Assembly (NCBI RefSeq): GCF_014203095.1
Contig: NZ_JACHIG010000005.1
Location: forward strand, 434,001 to 498,000
Source: Prosthecobacter vanneervenii
Lineage (GTDB): Bacteria; Verrucomicrobiota; Verrucomicrobiia; Verrucomicrobiales; Verrucomicrobiaceae
Length of the DNA stretch: 64,000 bases
Reading direction: 5' to 3'
Positions 8,411 through 16,723 of this stretch are shown piece after piece. The notes under the pieces were generated by a model. The model was given only the letters and a program-made list of their open reading frames with translations, was not told the origin of the DNA and did no database searches. A program made the translations under genes and the position numbers. Positions within the stretch are counted from its first letter, which is position 1, and every line of letters starts with the position of its first letter.

Positions 8411-9541
8411 TCAGACCACTGTGCCTTTCCCTCCCTTGGATGATCCTTTCTTGGGGGAGGTTTCGGGCAGGCCCTCATCCTGGAGAATCGTATCCTGCGG
8501 CAGAGGCTCGGAGCCTTCCTCACCTTTGGGCTCGGGCTCGGCAAAGGGGGTGGATTTCTGGTAAAGCTTGAGCCGGCCGTCGAACTCATCCTTGAGCTTT
8601 TTGCGCTCCTCTTCGGAGAGGTCTTTGTCCTCGTTGAAAAGCGTGATGCAGCGCTTTTGCCACAGCTCCGCCTCCTTGAATTCGCCATTGCGAGCCAGTG
8701 CCGCGGCCATGGTGTCGATCATTTCATACGGCTGCTCGTCGCTCTGCACCACTTCGGCCACGAGTTTGAGCGCACGGCGGGCCAGCAGCACGGCGTTCTC
8801 ACCATTGTGCATGTTGTCCTCAGGGCAGGTGGCCAGGAACCAAGCCAGGTTGTTCGAAGCCCAGGGATCCTCCGAACGTGCAGCCCGGCGGTACCAAGCT
8901 CCCGCACGGCGGAAATCCACCGGCACGCCCTGGCCGGTGTAATAGAGATTGGCGAGGCGCGTCATGGCGGGCACAAAGTCCTGCTGGGCTGCCTTTAGGT
9001 ACCACAGGGCAGCTTTGGCAGTGCTCTTGGTCACACCATCACCACGCTCCAGCTTGGAGGCATACGCCGTCTGCGAAGGCGGATTCCCCTGATCAGCGGC
9101 TTTCTTGAACCACTCGGTGGCCTTGGCGGTGTCTTTCTTCACGCCTTTTCCTTCCTCATAGAGCGCAGCCAGGCTGTGCTGGGAAAGCGCAAATCCCATG
9201 TCAGCCGCTGAGCGGTACCATTCAGCAGCCTTGGAGAGGTCTTTCTTCACGCCCACGCCATCTTCATAGAGGGTGGCCAGCACATGCTGAGCACGCAGAT
9301 GCTTCTGCTTGGCGGCCTTTTCGAGGTTCTTCACCCCCTGTTCCAGATTCTTCTTCACCCCTTCGCCGGTGATCATGCGCAGCCCCAGCTCAAACTGAGC
9401 ATCGGCATCGCCACGGTCAGCCCATTCGCGCAGTTCTTTTTCATCTCCACCCTGCCCCTGCTGCGCGTGTACGACCAGAACAGGAGACATCAAAACGGAA
9501 AAAAGCCCGGCTAGGAGAATGGGAAGGGACGCGCGCTTCAT
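8411..9541 (-). CDS. SEL1-repeat secreted protein
   Basis: From ATG 9541 the product is 376 aa with a signal peptide (MKRASLPILLAGLFSVLMSP, cleavage near VHA). Five SEL1-type repeats of 36 residues follow, each with the pattern of alanine-rich helix, LY.EG.GVKKD, and A..W..KAA. A sixth TPR-like unit (WASNNLAWFLATCP) comes next, and the tail is charged and disordered, rich in E, P, K and G. SEL1 repeats form alpha-solenoid scaffolds for protein-protein contacts; no catalytic domain is visible. An earlier ATG at 9604 would put 21 unrelated residues in front of the signal peptide. The gene is divergent from the riboswitch-controlled genes and may be an envelope scaffold protein. Confidence 0.85.
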   Translation of the reverse strand: MKRASLPILLAGLFSVLMSPVLVVHAQQGQGGDEKELREWADRGDADAQFELGLRMITGEGVKKNLEQGVKNLEKAAKQKHLRAQHVLATLYEDGVGVKKDLSKAAEWYRSAADMGFALSQHSLAALYEEGKGVKKDTAKATEWFKKAADQGNPPSQTAYASKLERGDGVTKSTAKAALWYLKAAQQDFVPAMTRLANLYYTGQGVPVDFRRAGAWYRRAARSEDPWASNNLAWFLATCPEDNMHNGENAVLLARRALKLVAEVVQSDEQPYEMIDTMAAALARNGEFKEAELWQKRCITLFNEDKDLSEEERKKLKDEFDGRLKLYQKSTPFAEPEPKGEEGSEPLPQDTILQDEGLPETSPKKGSSKGGKGTVV

Positions 9542-9613
9542 ATGGGAAAAGAGATTACGTCCGGCAGAAGCCGTCTCAACCATCAAAATGCAGGGGCGCA
9601 GCAAATTGGCGGA

Positions 9614-9659
9614 GCCCCTAGTTCCCCCAAGCTACGAGACCCTCCTTTATCCTAGGGGC
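9614..9659. promoter_or_regulatory. Inverted repeat upstream of SEL1 gene
   Basis: Perfect 8-bp arms GCCCCTAG (9614-9621) and CTAGGGGC (9652-9659) separated by 30 bp. It lies about 75 bp upstream of the SEL1 start and about 80 bp before the riboswitch. It could be an operator for divergent promoters or a leader hairpin. No protein can be assigned. Confidence 0.3.
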
Positions 9660-9705
9660 AGAAAATTCACCTCCTCTGTCAAGCAGTATATCTTGGTCCG
9701 CCGTT

Positions 9706-9737
9706 TTGACAAAACCCCTCTCCCATGCGTGAATAAT
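9706..9737 (+). promoter_or_regulatory. Candidate promoter for the riboswitch transcript
   Basis: A perfect TTGACA (9706-9711) lies 18 bp ahead of TGAATA (9730-9735), immediately upstream of the riboswitch core. Spacing and -35 fit a housekeeping promoter; the -10 is imperfect, and transcription would start very near the riboswitch P1 stem, so this is tentative. Confidence 0.35.
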
Positions 9738-9905
9738 ACCGCAGCCGAAGCTGCCGCTCCTTCCAGAGCGGTGGCGCGGGGGACCCAAAAACCCTGAGTC
9801 GAAAGACCCAGGGCGGGGCGAAGGAAGGTGGGCAACCACCGACCAGTCCACTTCCAAGGACCAGTCCGACAGCTAACCTCGCAGGCGACATTGGAAGGGC
9901 GATCC
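9738..9905 (+). promoter_or_regulatory. c-di-AMP riboswitch (ydaO/yuaA class)
   Basis: The plus strand carries the conserved blocks of the ydaO/yuaA RNA in the right order. They are GCCGAAGCTGCC (from 9744), GCGGGGGACCCA (9776-9787), GGGGCGAA (9814-9821), TCCGACAGCTAACCTCGC (9865-9882), AGGC, and GGAAGGGCGA (9893-9902). Between them are the expected variable stems, including GGTGGGCAACCACC and a GAAA-capped stem near 9800. This class binds c-di-AMP and usually switches expression off when c-di-AMP is high, controlling potassium transport, cell-wall or osmotic genes. The nearest same-strand genes are a PH-like membrane protein at 10212 and an SPFH protein at 10832. I identified it by recall of the consensus, not by a covariance search. 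Confidence 0.85.
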
Positions 9906-10211
9906 TATGCCCGGCGCGAGTGCTCCGGGACCATGGTCTCCCCAGAACCACCGCACCCGCGTGTGGACGGGAAACCGTCCTCACTCCCCGGGGGCACCGA
10001 GAACCATACCCATGAACTGCCACAAAGGACCGGTCTCCGAGACTGAGAGCCTGGCCCATCCCTCCTTCTGGTGCGCACCAGCGCTGCCAGTATTCACCCC
10101 TCTGCACTGGCTCAATGTCATCTACCAGGCGGACCTCAGCACAGAGGAAAACAACGATGATCACCTCATGGACGCCGACTCAGAAGAATGCGCCCGCCTC
10201 CGCCACGCCTC
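9906..10211 (+). other. Structured leader between riboswitch and PH-like gene
   Basis: About 300 bases with no convincing gene. It contains several potential RNA structures: the palindrome GACCATGGTC (9929-9938), a hairpin of GGACGG and CCGTCC closed by GAAA (about 9963-9978), GTCTC facing GAGAC near 10033-10043, and a 14-bp perfect palindrome CTGGTGCGCACCAG (10068-10081). An open frame from ATG 9907 to TGA 10215 overlaps the start at 10212 by four bases, but its composition is not protein-like. This is probably the riboswitch expression platform plus untranslated leader. No U-tract terminator is obvious. Confidence 0.4.
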
Positions 10212-10775
10212 ATGAACCCGATAGAAACCCAATCTCCCACTCCCGACACTCCCATGACTCATCAACACTTCCGCGCCCCCTGGGGCCGCACCCTGCTCAT
10301 TGTCTCCATGTTCATCACGCTGCTTATGGGTGGCGTGGCATGCATGCTTCTCCTTGGCCGCCAGCTGCCAGATTTCATCAGCCTGCCTGTGCGGGCTGAT
10401 GGATTCGGTATCGTGACATCTGCCGTGCTTCTCATTCCACTGGGTGCCCTGCCATTTGTCATTCGCGGCTACGTCCTGACCAAAGACGGCATCCTCATCC
10501 GACGCCTGTGGTGGAACACCGTGCTGCCCTTTGCCGACATGCTCTCCGTGGAGGTGGAGCCGCACGCTCTGAGCCACAGCTTCCGCACCTGCGGAAACGG
10601 CGGCCTCTACTCTTTCACAGGCTTTTACTGGAACAGGCAGCTTGGGCACTTTCGCGCCTACGTCACGGACCTGAATCGCACGGTGGTCGTGCGCCTGAGA
10701 AACCGCACCGCCGTGCTCTCTCCTGACGATCCAGAGGCCTTCGTACGCGCTGTCAGCGACCGCCTCCACGCCTGA
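10212..10775 (+). CDS. Membrane protein with PH-like domain
   Basis: Protein of 187 aa from ATG 10212. Two hydrophobic helices lie at about residues 28-50 (LLIVSMFITLLMGGVACMLLL) and 62-85. A beta-rich domain follows, beginning GYVLTKDGILIRRLWWNTVLPFADM and ending NRTAVLSPDDPEAFVRAVSDRL, the layout of bacterial PH-like (bPH) domains that follow membrane anchors. Alternative starts are ATG 10188 and ATG 10254; I prefer 10212 by position only, as no strong ribosome binding site is visible. It is the first gene after the c-di-AMP riboswitch and lies 56 bp before an SPFH gene, so the two are probably co-transcribed. The function is unknown and the domain call is tentative. Confidence 0.75.
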   Translation: MNPIETQSPTPDTPMTHQHFRAPWGRTLLIVSMFITLLMGGVACMLLLGRQLPDFISLPVRADGFGIVTSAVLLIPLGALPFVIRGYVLTKDGILIRRLWWNTVLPFADMLSVEVEPHALSHSFRTCGNGGLYSFTGFYWNRQLGHFRAYVTDLNRTVVVRLRNRTAVLSPDDPEAFVRAVSDRLHA

Positions 10776-10831
10776 TACTGAACACCGTCACCAATGCTTT
10801 ATCCAAATCAGAAACTCTTTTTGCAATCATC

Positions 10832-12613
10832 ATGAACACTCTTCTTCATTTCGCCATCGAGCACTGGCTCATCACGCTCTCAGTCCTGGGAGTGCTAGTG
10901 CTCTACTTTGTCTCATGCGTTTACATCCCTGAGAGCAAAGTCGGCGTCGTGGTCAAACGCTTTGCGTTCAAGAACCTGCCTCCAGGAGAAATCATCGCCC
11001 TCAATGGCGAGGCTGGCTACCAGGCCGACACCCTGGCCCCGGGCCTGCACTTTGGCTTCTGGATCGTGCAGTACCACATCGAGAAAGTGCCCATGGTCCG
11101 CGTCCCGCAGGGAGAGCTGGCTCTTATCGTGGCCAAAACCGGAGCCGCCATTCCGCCAGGCCGCATCCTGGCCCGCACTGTCGTGTGTGACCACTTTCAG
11201 GACGCCCGCGCCTTCCTCAAAAATGGCGGTGAAAAGGGCCGCCAGCTGGGCGTCATCACCGCAGGCTCCTACCGCATCAATCCAGCGCTCTTCACTGTCA
11301 TCACCTCGGAAAGCGCTCCCCAGCATGGGCTGGACCCGCGCCTGCTGCGCATCCAGCATGTAGACCCTGATCTCGTCGGCATTGTGACCACTCTCGACGG
11401 CATTCCCATCGAGGCCAATGAGATCGCTGGCCCCGTGGTGACCGGGCATGACAACTTCCAGAATTCGCAAGCCTTTCTGGACGCAGGCGGCTGCCGCGGC
11501 CTGCAGGAGCAGGTGCTGCTCAGCGGCCAGTGGAACATCAACCCGTGGTTTGCCCAGATCGAGCAGGTGCCCATGTTTGAGATTCCCATCGGCCATGTCG
11601 GTGTGGTCATTTCCTACGTCGGCAAGGCGCACCTGGACATCAGTGGTCCGGAATTCAAGCACGGCGACCTCGTGGATGTGGGCCACAAAGGCGTGTGGGG
11701 CAAGCCTCTGCTGCCCGGCAAGCACCCCATTAATACACGCATCATGCGCGTGGAGCTGGTGCCCACCACCAACATCGTGCTGAACTGGGCCACCCGCACC
11801 GAGGCCCACCACTTTGACGCCAAGCTCAGCAGCATCACCGTGCGCTCACGCGATGGCTTTGCCTTCAATCTCGACGTGTCGCAGATCATTCATATCGGCG
11901 CCAACGAAGCCCCCAAGGTCATCAGCCGCGCGGGCTCGCTGCAGAACCTCATCGACCACGTGCTGCAGCCCATCGTTGGCAACTACTTCCGCAACTCCGC
12001 ACAGGACTACACCGTGCTGGACTTCCTGAGCGCGCGCAGCCAGCGGCAGGGCGAAGCCGCCAGCCACATCGAGGCGGCGCTGCGCGAGTATGACGTGGAG
12101 GGAATCGACACGCTCATCGGCGACATCACACCGCCGGAATCCCTGATGAAAACCCAGACCGACCGCAAGCTGGCGGAGGAAAGCCGCAAAACCTACGAGA
12201 TGCAGGAAGCCGCCGAAAAGCAGCGCCAGCAGCTCGTGCGCCAGACCTCCCTCGCCGACATCCAGAACCAGGTGGTCAGCGCGGAGCAGGGGGTCAACAT
12301 TGCTGAACTGCACGCCACCGCCTCCGTGAAAAAGAGCGAGGGCGAGGCCGCCTCCACACGCCTGCGCGCCAGCGGTGAGGCCGAGGCCATCCGCGCCACC
12401 GGCCAGGCTAAGGCCGATGCCTATCAAGCCGGCGTCAACGCGCTCGGCCCTGATGTTTACGGCATGCTGCAAGCCTTCCAGATCATCGCGGAAAAAAATC
12501 TCCGCGTAGTACCTGACGTGCTGGTGAATAGCGGCCAGAACACCAGCGGCGTGCTCGATGCCCTCATGGGCATGCTGACCAAACAGCGCGCGTCCCTGCC
12601 CGGCGCGAACTGA
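10832..12613 (+). CDS. SPFH/flotillin-like membrane scaffold protein
   Basis: Protein of 593 aa in the SPFH (band 7) superfamily, which organises membrane microdomains. One N-terminal membrane helix (about 12-31) precedes a long globular region. Two tandem units of about 60 residues (about 97-155 and 182-243) share IPPGRILA/IPIEANEIAG, HFQDARAFL/NFQNSQAFL, a GG turn, and YRINPALF/WNINPWFA. The SPFH core follows (about 255-440, with RSRDGFAFNLDVSQIIHI), then an Ala/Glu/Lys-rich coiled coil (about 445-540: AEESRKTYEMQEAAEKQRQQ) and a C-terminal VVPDVLV segment typical of flotillins. It ends just before a strong terminator. Placement behind a c-di-AMP riboswitch suggests a role in envelope or turgor stress, an inference from context. 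Confidence 0.85.
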   Translation: MNTLLHFAIEHWLITLSVLGVLVLYFVSCVYIPESKVGVVVKRFAFKNLPPGEIIALNGEAGYQADTLAPGLHFGFWIVQYHIEKVPMVRVPQGELALIVAKTGAAIPPGRILARTVVCDHFQDARAFLKNGGEKGRQLGVITAGSYRINPALFTVITSESAPQHGLDPRLLRIQHVDPDLVGIVTTLDGIPIEANEIAGPVVTGHDNFQNSQAFLDAGGCRGLQEQVLLSGQWNINPWFAQIEQVPMFEIPIGHVGVVISYVGKAHLDISGPEFKHGDLVDVGHKGVWGKPLLPGKHPINTRIMRVELVPTTNIVLNWATRTEAHHFDAKLSSITVRSRDGFAFNLDVSQIIHIGANEAPKVISRAGSLQNLIDHVLQPIVGNYFRNSAQDYTVLDFLSARSQRQGEAASHIEAALREYDVEGIDTLIGDITPPESLMKTQTDRKLAEESRKTYEMQEAAEKQRQQLVRQTSLADIQNQVVSAEQGVNIAELHATASVKKSEGEAASTRLRASGEAEAIRATGQAKADAYQAGVNALGPDVYGMLQAFQIIAEKNLRVVPDVLVNSGQNTSGVLDALMGMLTKQRASLPGAN

Positions 12614-12628
12614 TCGTGGTTTGCTCTC

Positions 12629-12662
12629 GGCGGATGGTGGCAGCACCATCCGCCTTTTTATT
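12629..12662 (+). terminator. Rho-independent terminator after SPFH gene
   Basis: Perfect 11-bp stem GGCGGATGGTG (12629-12639) and CACCATCCGCC (12644-12654) with a GCAG loop, followed at once by TTTTTATTT. It starts 16 bp after the SPFH stop codon and closes the riboswitch-PH-SPFH transcript. Confidence 0.93.
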
Positions 12663-12732
12663 TCTCCTGCACCGAACGATTCTGAATACCAGCGTTCGCT
12701 TTTGCGCCTGGGTGTGATAACACCAGAGCCGC

Positions 12733-13194
12733 ATGAAAAAGCTCTCTGCCCTCGCTTTGTTTCTCGCCTGCGGTCTCTCGCTCCTGCTTCTCTCTTCCTG
12801 CAGCGATGCCTTCTACATCACACCGGAGATGACTTTTGCGTATGACGACTTTGGGCCCGAGCCCATGGCCACCCGCCTGCTTGGCCCCAGGGGGAAGGAC
12901 ACGCAGGTCGTCACTCGCTTTGCATCCACCCGCATCACGCCCCCGACCGAAGGTCCGGACATCCGCTTTGTAAACATGGAGCAGGCCATGTACTACCTGC
13001 GTCGAAATGTGCGCAAGCTGCCCAAAACCGGAGAGGGCTCCGACCTGCGTCAACGCCTCTCGCGCACGTACGCCCGGCTTTATTACATCTACTCCGCCAA
13101 GCGCAACTCCATGCTTGCAGCCCCCTTCTCCAGTTACGGACGCGGCGGCATCAACAAAGCCCAGCTCATGCCCCCGATGCCCCCCACAATCTGA
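12733..13194 (+). CDS. Small lipoprotein of unknown function
   Basis: Protein of 153 aa with a lipoprotein signal peptide: charged MKK, a hydrophobic core, then the lipobox LSSC with C23 as the lipidated residue. The mature part is charged and contains a Tyr/Arg-rich segment (AMYYLRRNVRKL and RLSRTYARLYYIY) and a Pro/Met-rich tail. I recognise no domain. It is preceded by the terminator at 12629 and followed by a tRNA gene, so it is probably a single-gene unit. It is likely anchored to the outer membrane or the periplasmic face. Confidence 0.7.
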   Translation: MKKLSALALFLACGLSLLLLSSCSDAFYITPEMTFAYDDFGPEPMATRLLGPRGKDTQVVTRFASTRITPPTEGPDIRFVNMEQAMYYLRRNVRKLPKTGEGSDLRQRLSRTYARLYYIYSAKRNSMLAAPFSSYGRGGINKAQLMPPMPPTI

Positions 13195-13262
13195 GCGCGG
13201 CGCATTTGACAACTCCGCCACCGCCAGCCACACTCCGTCTCACGCACCGCCAACCGCGAGTC

Positions 13263-13336
13263 GCGGGTGTAGTTCAATGGTAGAACACGAGCTTCCCAAG
13301 CTTGATACGTGGGTTCGATTCCCATCACCCGCTCCA
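13263..13336 (+). tRNA. tRNA-Gly (anticodon CCC)
   Basis: A complete 74-nt cloverleaf. The acceptor stem is GCGGGTG (13263-13269) with CACCCGC, then T and an encoded CCA. The D arm has TTCAATGGTAGAAC, the anticodon stem is CGAGC/GCTTG with loop TTCCCAA (anticodon CCC), and the T arm has GTGGGTTCGATTCCCAT. It reads the glycine codon GGG. A TTGACA at 13206 could be its -35 element, but no good -10 is visible. Confidence 0.95.
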
Positions 13337-13377
13337 AGATTCCGCTCGTCGCCAGGCTTCCGGGATCCATCGAGTTC

Positions 13378-14925
13378 TCAAGCCGTCATGCGCGCCATCA
13401 CTTCATGCTCCACCGGCTTGCACGAGCGGTAGCCTTCGCCGTGCTCGGGCAGCTCTGCAAGGAAGGCTGCACGAGCATCAGCACTTTGAAAATCGAGCCC
13501 GATCAGCGCACGTCCGATGCGCTCGCCAGACTGGCGATAGTTGAAGTAACAGAGACTGGCGCGGTCACGGATGAGGCGGGAGAGGAAGTCGTGCAACGCA
13601 CCGGAACGTTCATAAAAATCCAGCCGCAGAAACACCGGATGCGCCAGCAGATCGCCTCGGAGGGGGATGGCACGGAAGGCCACATCCACAGCGCCGGTCA
13701 TATCTTCCCAGACATAGCCACCTGCATCAAGTCGTGCAGGCAACGCGGCCAGCTTTTCGACACTGTCAGACGTCACGGAGAAAACCGGCCAAGCCTCGTC
13801 CGGACGATGCAGGCCGTACTGGAAATCGGCGATATTGAGCCCCTCGAAACACGAATCCAGCAGCGCGAGCATGGCGCCGGGCCGCTCAGGGATGCGCACA
13901 CGCAGGGCTCGCGAAACCGCATTGCCGGAGCCCTCCGACTGCGCGATGAGACCGAGCTGAAGGAAGTCGATGTTGGCCCCAGTGATGACAATGAGCACTT
14001 TTTTCCCTACCATGGCTGCACGATTTTTCAGCACAGCAGCCAGCCCCATGGCACCAGATGGCTCCGAGACACAGCGCAGCGTCTCCCATAGTACGCGGAT
14101 GGCTGCGCTGACCTCGGCATTGGTGACAGTTTCCACGCGGTCAAACGTCTGCTGGCAGATGGCAAAGGGCAGCGCCCCGGCTTTGCGCACGGCGGTGCCA
14201 TCACAGAAGATGTCCACGTCATGCAGCTCCACGGGCTTTTCTGCAGCGAGCGCGGCTTTCATGGAAGCCTGTCCCACGCCTTCCACACCGATGATCTCGA
14301 TGCCCGGCCAATAAGTCTCCAGCCAGCAGGACACAGCCGAGGCCATGCCACCGCCGCCGATCTGCAGAAACGCGGCATCAAAGGGGCCATGCCCGGAGAG
14401 CACCACCTCGTCCGCCAGAGTCCCCTGCCCAGCCATGACCTTGAGGTTATCGTACGCATGCACGTAGGTGGCGCCGCTCGTGCGTTCGTCTTCACGCGCC
14501 GATTGCACGGCTTCATCATAGCTGTCTCCGGCCAGTACGATGCGGACAAATTCGCCACCATGATGCAGCACGGCGTTTTGCTTCACCCGGGGTGTGGAGC
14601 GCGGCATGTAGATGCGCGCATGAATGCCGAGCGTACGCGCCGCCAGCGCCACACCCTGTGCGTGATTTCCAGCAGAGGCGGTGACGACGCCACACGTGCG
14701 CTGTTCCGGCGTGAGCTCCGTCATGGCATTGCATGCACCGCGCCATTTGTAGCATTTCACGGGGGATAGATCCTCGCGCTTCACCCAGATCTCAGGCCCG
14801 GGCTCGGCACCGGGCAGGATGAGCCGTTCCATCGGCGTGGGCTGACCAAAGCGATACACGCGCTCTCGCGCAAAGAGGATTTCCTGACGCAGGCGGCGGT
14901 CGAGAGGCAGATTGTCGCGTTCCAT
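13378..14925 (-). CDS. ilvA: Threonine ammonia-lyase (threonine dehydratase, biosynthetic)
   Basis: PLP enzyme that deaminates threonine to 2-oxobutanoate, the first step towards isoleucine. From ATG 14925 it is 515 aa, close to the usual length of the allosteric enzyme. The PLP lysine is K60 in VKCYKWRGACNAM. The substrate loop is SAGNHAQ (84-90) and the phosphate-binding glycines are QIGGGGMA (about 188-195). The C-terminal third (about 330-515) begins RALRVRIPERPGAML and has two ACT-like regulatory units, the region bound by isoleucine/valine in relatives. An earlier in-frame ATG at 14982 would add 19 Arg-rich residues and overlap the upstream gene end, so I reject it. It faces the tRNA gene, with 41 bp between. 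Confidence 0.93.
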   Translation of the reverse strand: MERDNLPLDRRLRQEILFARERVYRFGQPTPMERLILPGAEPGPEIWVKREDLSPVKCYKWRGACNAMTELTPEQRTCGVVTASAGNHAQGVALAARTLGIHARIYMPRSTPRVKQNAVLHHGGEFVRIVLAGDSYDEAVQSAREDERTSGATYVHAYDNLKVMAGQGTLADEVVLSGHGPFDAAFLQIGGGGMASAVSCWLETYWPGIEIIGVEGVGQASMKAALAAEKPVELHDVDIFCDGTAVRKAGALPFAICQQTFDRVETVTNAEVSAAIRVLWETLRCVSEPSGAMGLAAVLKNRAAMVGKKVLIVITGANIDFLQLGLIAQSEGSGNAVSRALRVRIPERPGAMLALLDSCFEGLNIADFQYGLHRPDEAWPVFSVTSDSVEKLAALPARLDAGGYVWEDMTGAVDVAFRAIPLRGDLLAHPVFLRLDFYERSGALHDFLSRLIRDRASLCYFNYRQSGERIGRALIGLDFQSADARAAFLAELPEHGEGYRSCKPVEHEVMARMTA

Positions 14926-14978
14926 TCGTGGCAGGATACATCCCCGCCGCCCGTGGCTCGGCAAGAGGTTTCGCCGCT

Positions 14979-16679
14979 TCAATGCGCGGTTCTTTTCTTA
15001 GTGGCTGGGTGCTTCCACTCAATGACCTGCCCGTCCTGCTCCAGCCGTATTTTCAGCTTCGCATAATCCACCTGCTGCACCGGGGTCTTGTCATTCACGG
15101 CCATACAAGCAGCGGTGCCCGCGCTCTGGCTGGTGCACATGAAGACGGGCTCCATACGGATGCTGCTGTAGGCGGTATGGCTGGCACTCAGCGCGAAGGT
15201 GACGAGGAGATTGTCGCACTCGCCCTGCCTGGGAACAATGGCCGCATAGCCGATGCCATAAGGTGGCGCGCCATCACGACCGCCAGCGGTCTTGCCCTCA
15301 CGCACGACCACTCCTTCTTTCACGATGCGGCGGATCTCGTGCGTGTCCGTGCCGTAGCTGCCAAGGCTGACAGGCTTGGGCGCCACCAGCCGCCCAAAGG
15401 TGTGATGTTCGGTCATCACCAGCTCGCTGATCATGCGCCGGGCCTCGCGCACATAAATCTGGTGCGGCCAGCCGCCGTTGTCGATGAACTCATCCTTGGG
15501 CAGGCCAAAACGCTGCATGTCCTTGCGCACCTTCTCCGGAACGCGCAGATCAGTAGCCAGGAAGTGCAGCAGGCCGCGGTGGTAGTTTTCATGTTCTTTT
15601 CCGATCTTCCCGCGCTGCGCGTAGCTGGCCTCAGGCCATGCGTGCGAGGCACCGGGCAGATTGCCGCCAAAAGTCGCGGTGTTGAAGTCCCACTTGTCAT
15701 TCGGCAGCGCGTCATGCTTGGAGAACCAGCGCAGGTCCATGTCATCCCCATTGGCGATACAGGCTTCGATAAAGCGCACCACGATCTCGTAACGTTTAGG
15801 ATCGTAATCCGAAGGCGGCGTGATGGGAATCATGTTGGCCGGGTTCGTGGTGAGGCAGAGTCGATAGCAATAGGCCTGCACGCCAGGTGCAGGTTCGCCG
15901 GGGGCACCAGGCTCTCCGGGCTGAATGAGAGGCAGCAGACCGCTTTGGGGATCTCCCTTCACCACGTAGGGATCGAGTGGAAAATCCCGATCCCACACGC
16001 CTTGGCCACCTTTGAGCCGCCCGCTCTCTCCGGGCTGTGCGTAGCTGGTGTGGGGCAGAAACTTTTCCGCGTAGTGGATGCCATTGTAGGTTTCTCCATA
16101 CTTCGCATTGCCTTCGCGCATCAGGGTATAAGCCACGCCCGACTTTGCCATCAGATCGCCCTCATAGGTGGTGTCGATGAAAACTTTTGCGCGAAACACG
16201 GTGCCGTCTTCACAGACGAACTCCGTGATGTGCGACCCGTTCTTTTTCACAGAGGCCAGGCGCGCGCCGAAGTGCACCTTCACTCCGGCCTCGCGAGTCA
16301 GGTCGTTGAAAACCTGCTCCGCCTTGTGCGGCTCGATTGCATACGCGCCACCGGTGGCTGGGCCGCCGCCCTTGCTCTCAAAGGGCCTGTCCCAGGCCAG
16401 TGTCACTCCCACGGTCGCAGCCAGCTTGGTAAAATACTCGCGCGCGATGCCACCGACGGAGCGTGGATCGCCGATGTCCACGGCGCTGAGACCGCCGCTG
16501 GTCATGCCGCCGAGATGACGACCAGGCTCGGCAATCACCACACTCTTTCCCATGCGCGCCGCCTGCACTGCAGCCGCTACACCACCACTGGTGCCGCCAT
16601 AGACACACACATCGGCTTCCACCACAGCGGCGGTGACAAAAGACGAAGACAAGGCAAGAGCAAGCAGAAAGGACTTCAT
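14979..16679 (-). CDS. Secreted FAD-dependent oxidoreductase
   Basis: Protein of 566 aa with a signal peptide (MKSFLLALALSSSFVTA). The mature part starts directly with a Rossmann FAD-binding motif, VCVYGGTSGGVAAAVQAARMG (glycines 28-33), then HLGGMTSGGLSAVD, the FAD_oxidored family signature. Further segments are KVFIDTTYEGDLMAKSGV and, near the C-terminus, SASHTAYSSIRMEPVFM followed by AGTAACMA, typical of the family's FAD-closing region. Such exported FAD proteins are frequent in Planctomycetes and Verrucomicrobia near polysaccharide-degrading genes; their substrates are mostly unknown. An exported FAD protein would normally need folding before export or flavin loading outside, which is worth noting. 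It lies 44 bp downstream of the TIM-barrel gene on the same strand, so probably one operon. Confidence 0.85.
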   Translation of the reverse strand: MKSFLLALALSSSFVTAAVVEADVCVYGGTSGGVAAAVQAARMGKSVVIAEPGRHLGGMTSGGLSAVDIGDPRSVGGIAREYFTKLAATVGVTLAWDRPFESKGGGPATGGAYAIEPHKAEQVFNDLTREAGVKVHFGARLASVKKNGSHITEFVCEDGTVFRAKVFIDTTYEGDLMAKSGVAYTLMREGNAKYGETYNGIHYAEKFLPHTSYAQPGESGRLKGGQGVWDRDFPLDPYVVKGDPQSGLLPLIQPGEPGAPGEPAPGVQAYCYRLCLTTNPANMIPITPPSDYDPKRYEIVVRFIEACIANGDDMDLRWFSKHDALPNDKWDFNTATFGGNLPGASHAWPEASYAQRGKIGKEHENYHRGLLHFLATDLRVPEKVRKDMQRFGLPKDEFIDNGGWPHQIYVREARRMISELVMTEHHTFGRLVAPKPVSLGSYGTDTHEIRRIVKEGVVVREGKTAGGRDGAPPYGIGYAAIVPRQGECDNLLVTFALSASHTAYSSIRMEPVFMCTSQSAGTAACMAVNDKTPVQQVDYAKLKIRLEQDGQVIEWKHPATKKRTAH

Positions 16680-16723
16680 GGGTTATCTGAAAGCAGACGA
16701 TGCAATGCCGCACTCCTTGCTGG

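Noticed and set aside
9907..10215. 102-codon open frame directly after the riboswitch, ending in ATGA overlap with the PH-like gene
   Set aside because: Pro/Ser/His-rich composition, no domain, overlaps strongly structured RNA; the overlap with ATG 10212 may be chance. Mentioned only under the leader.
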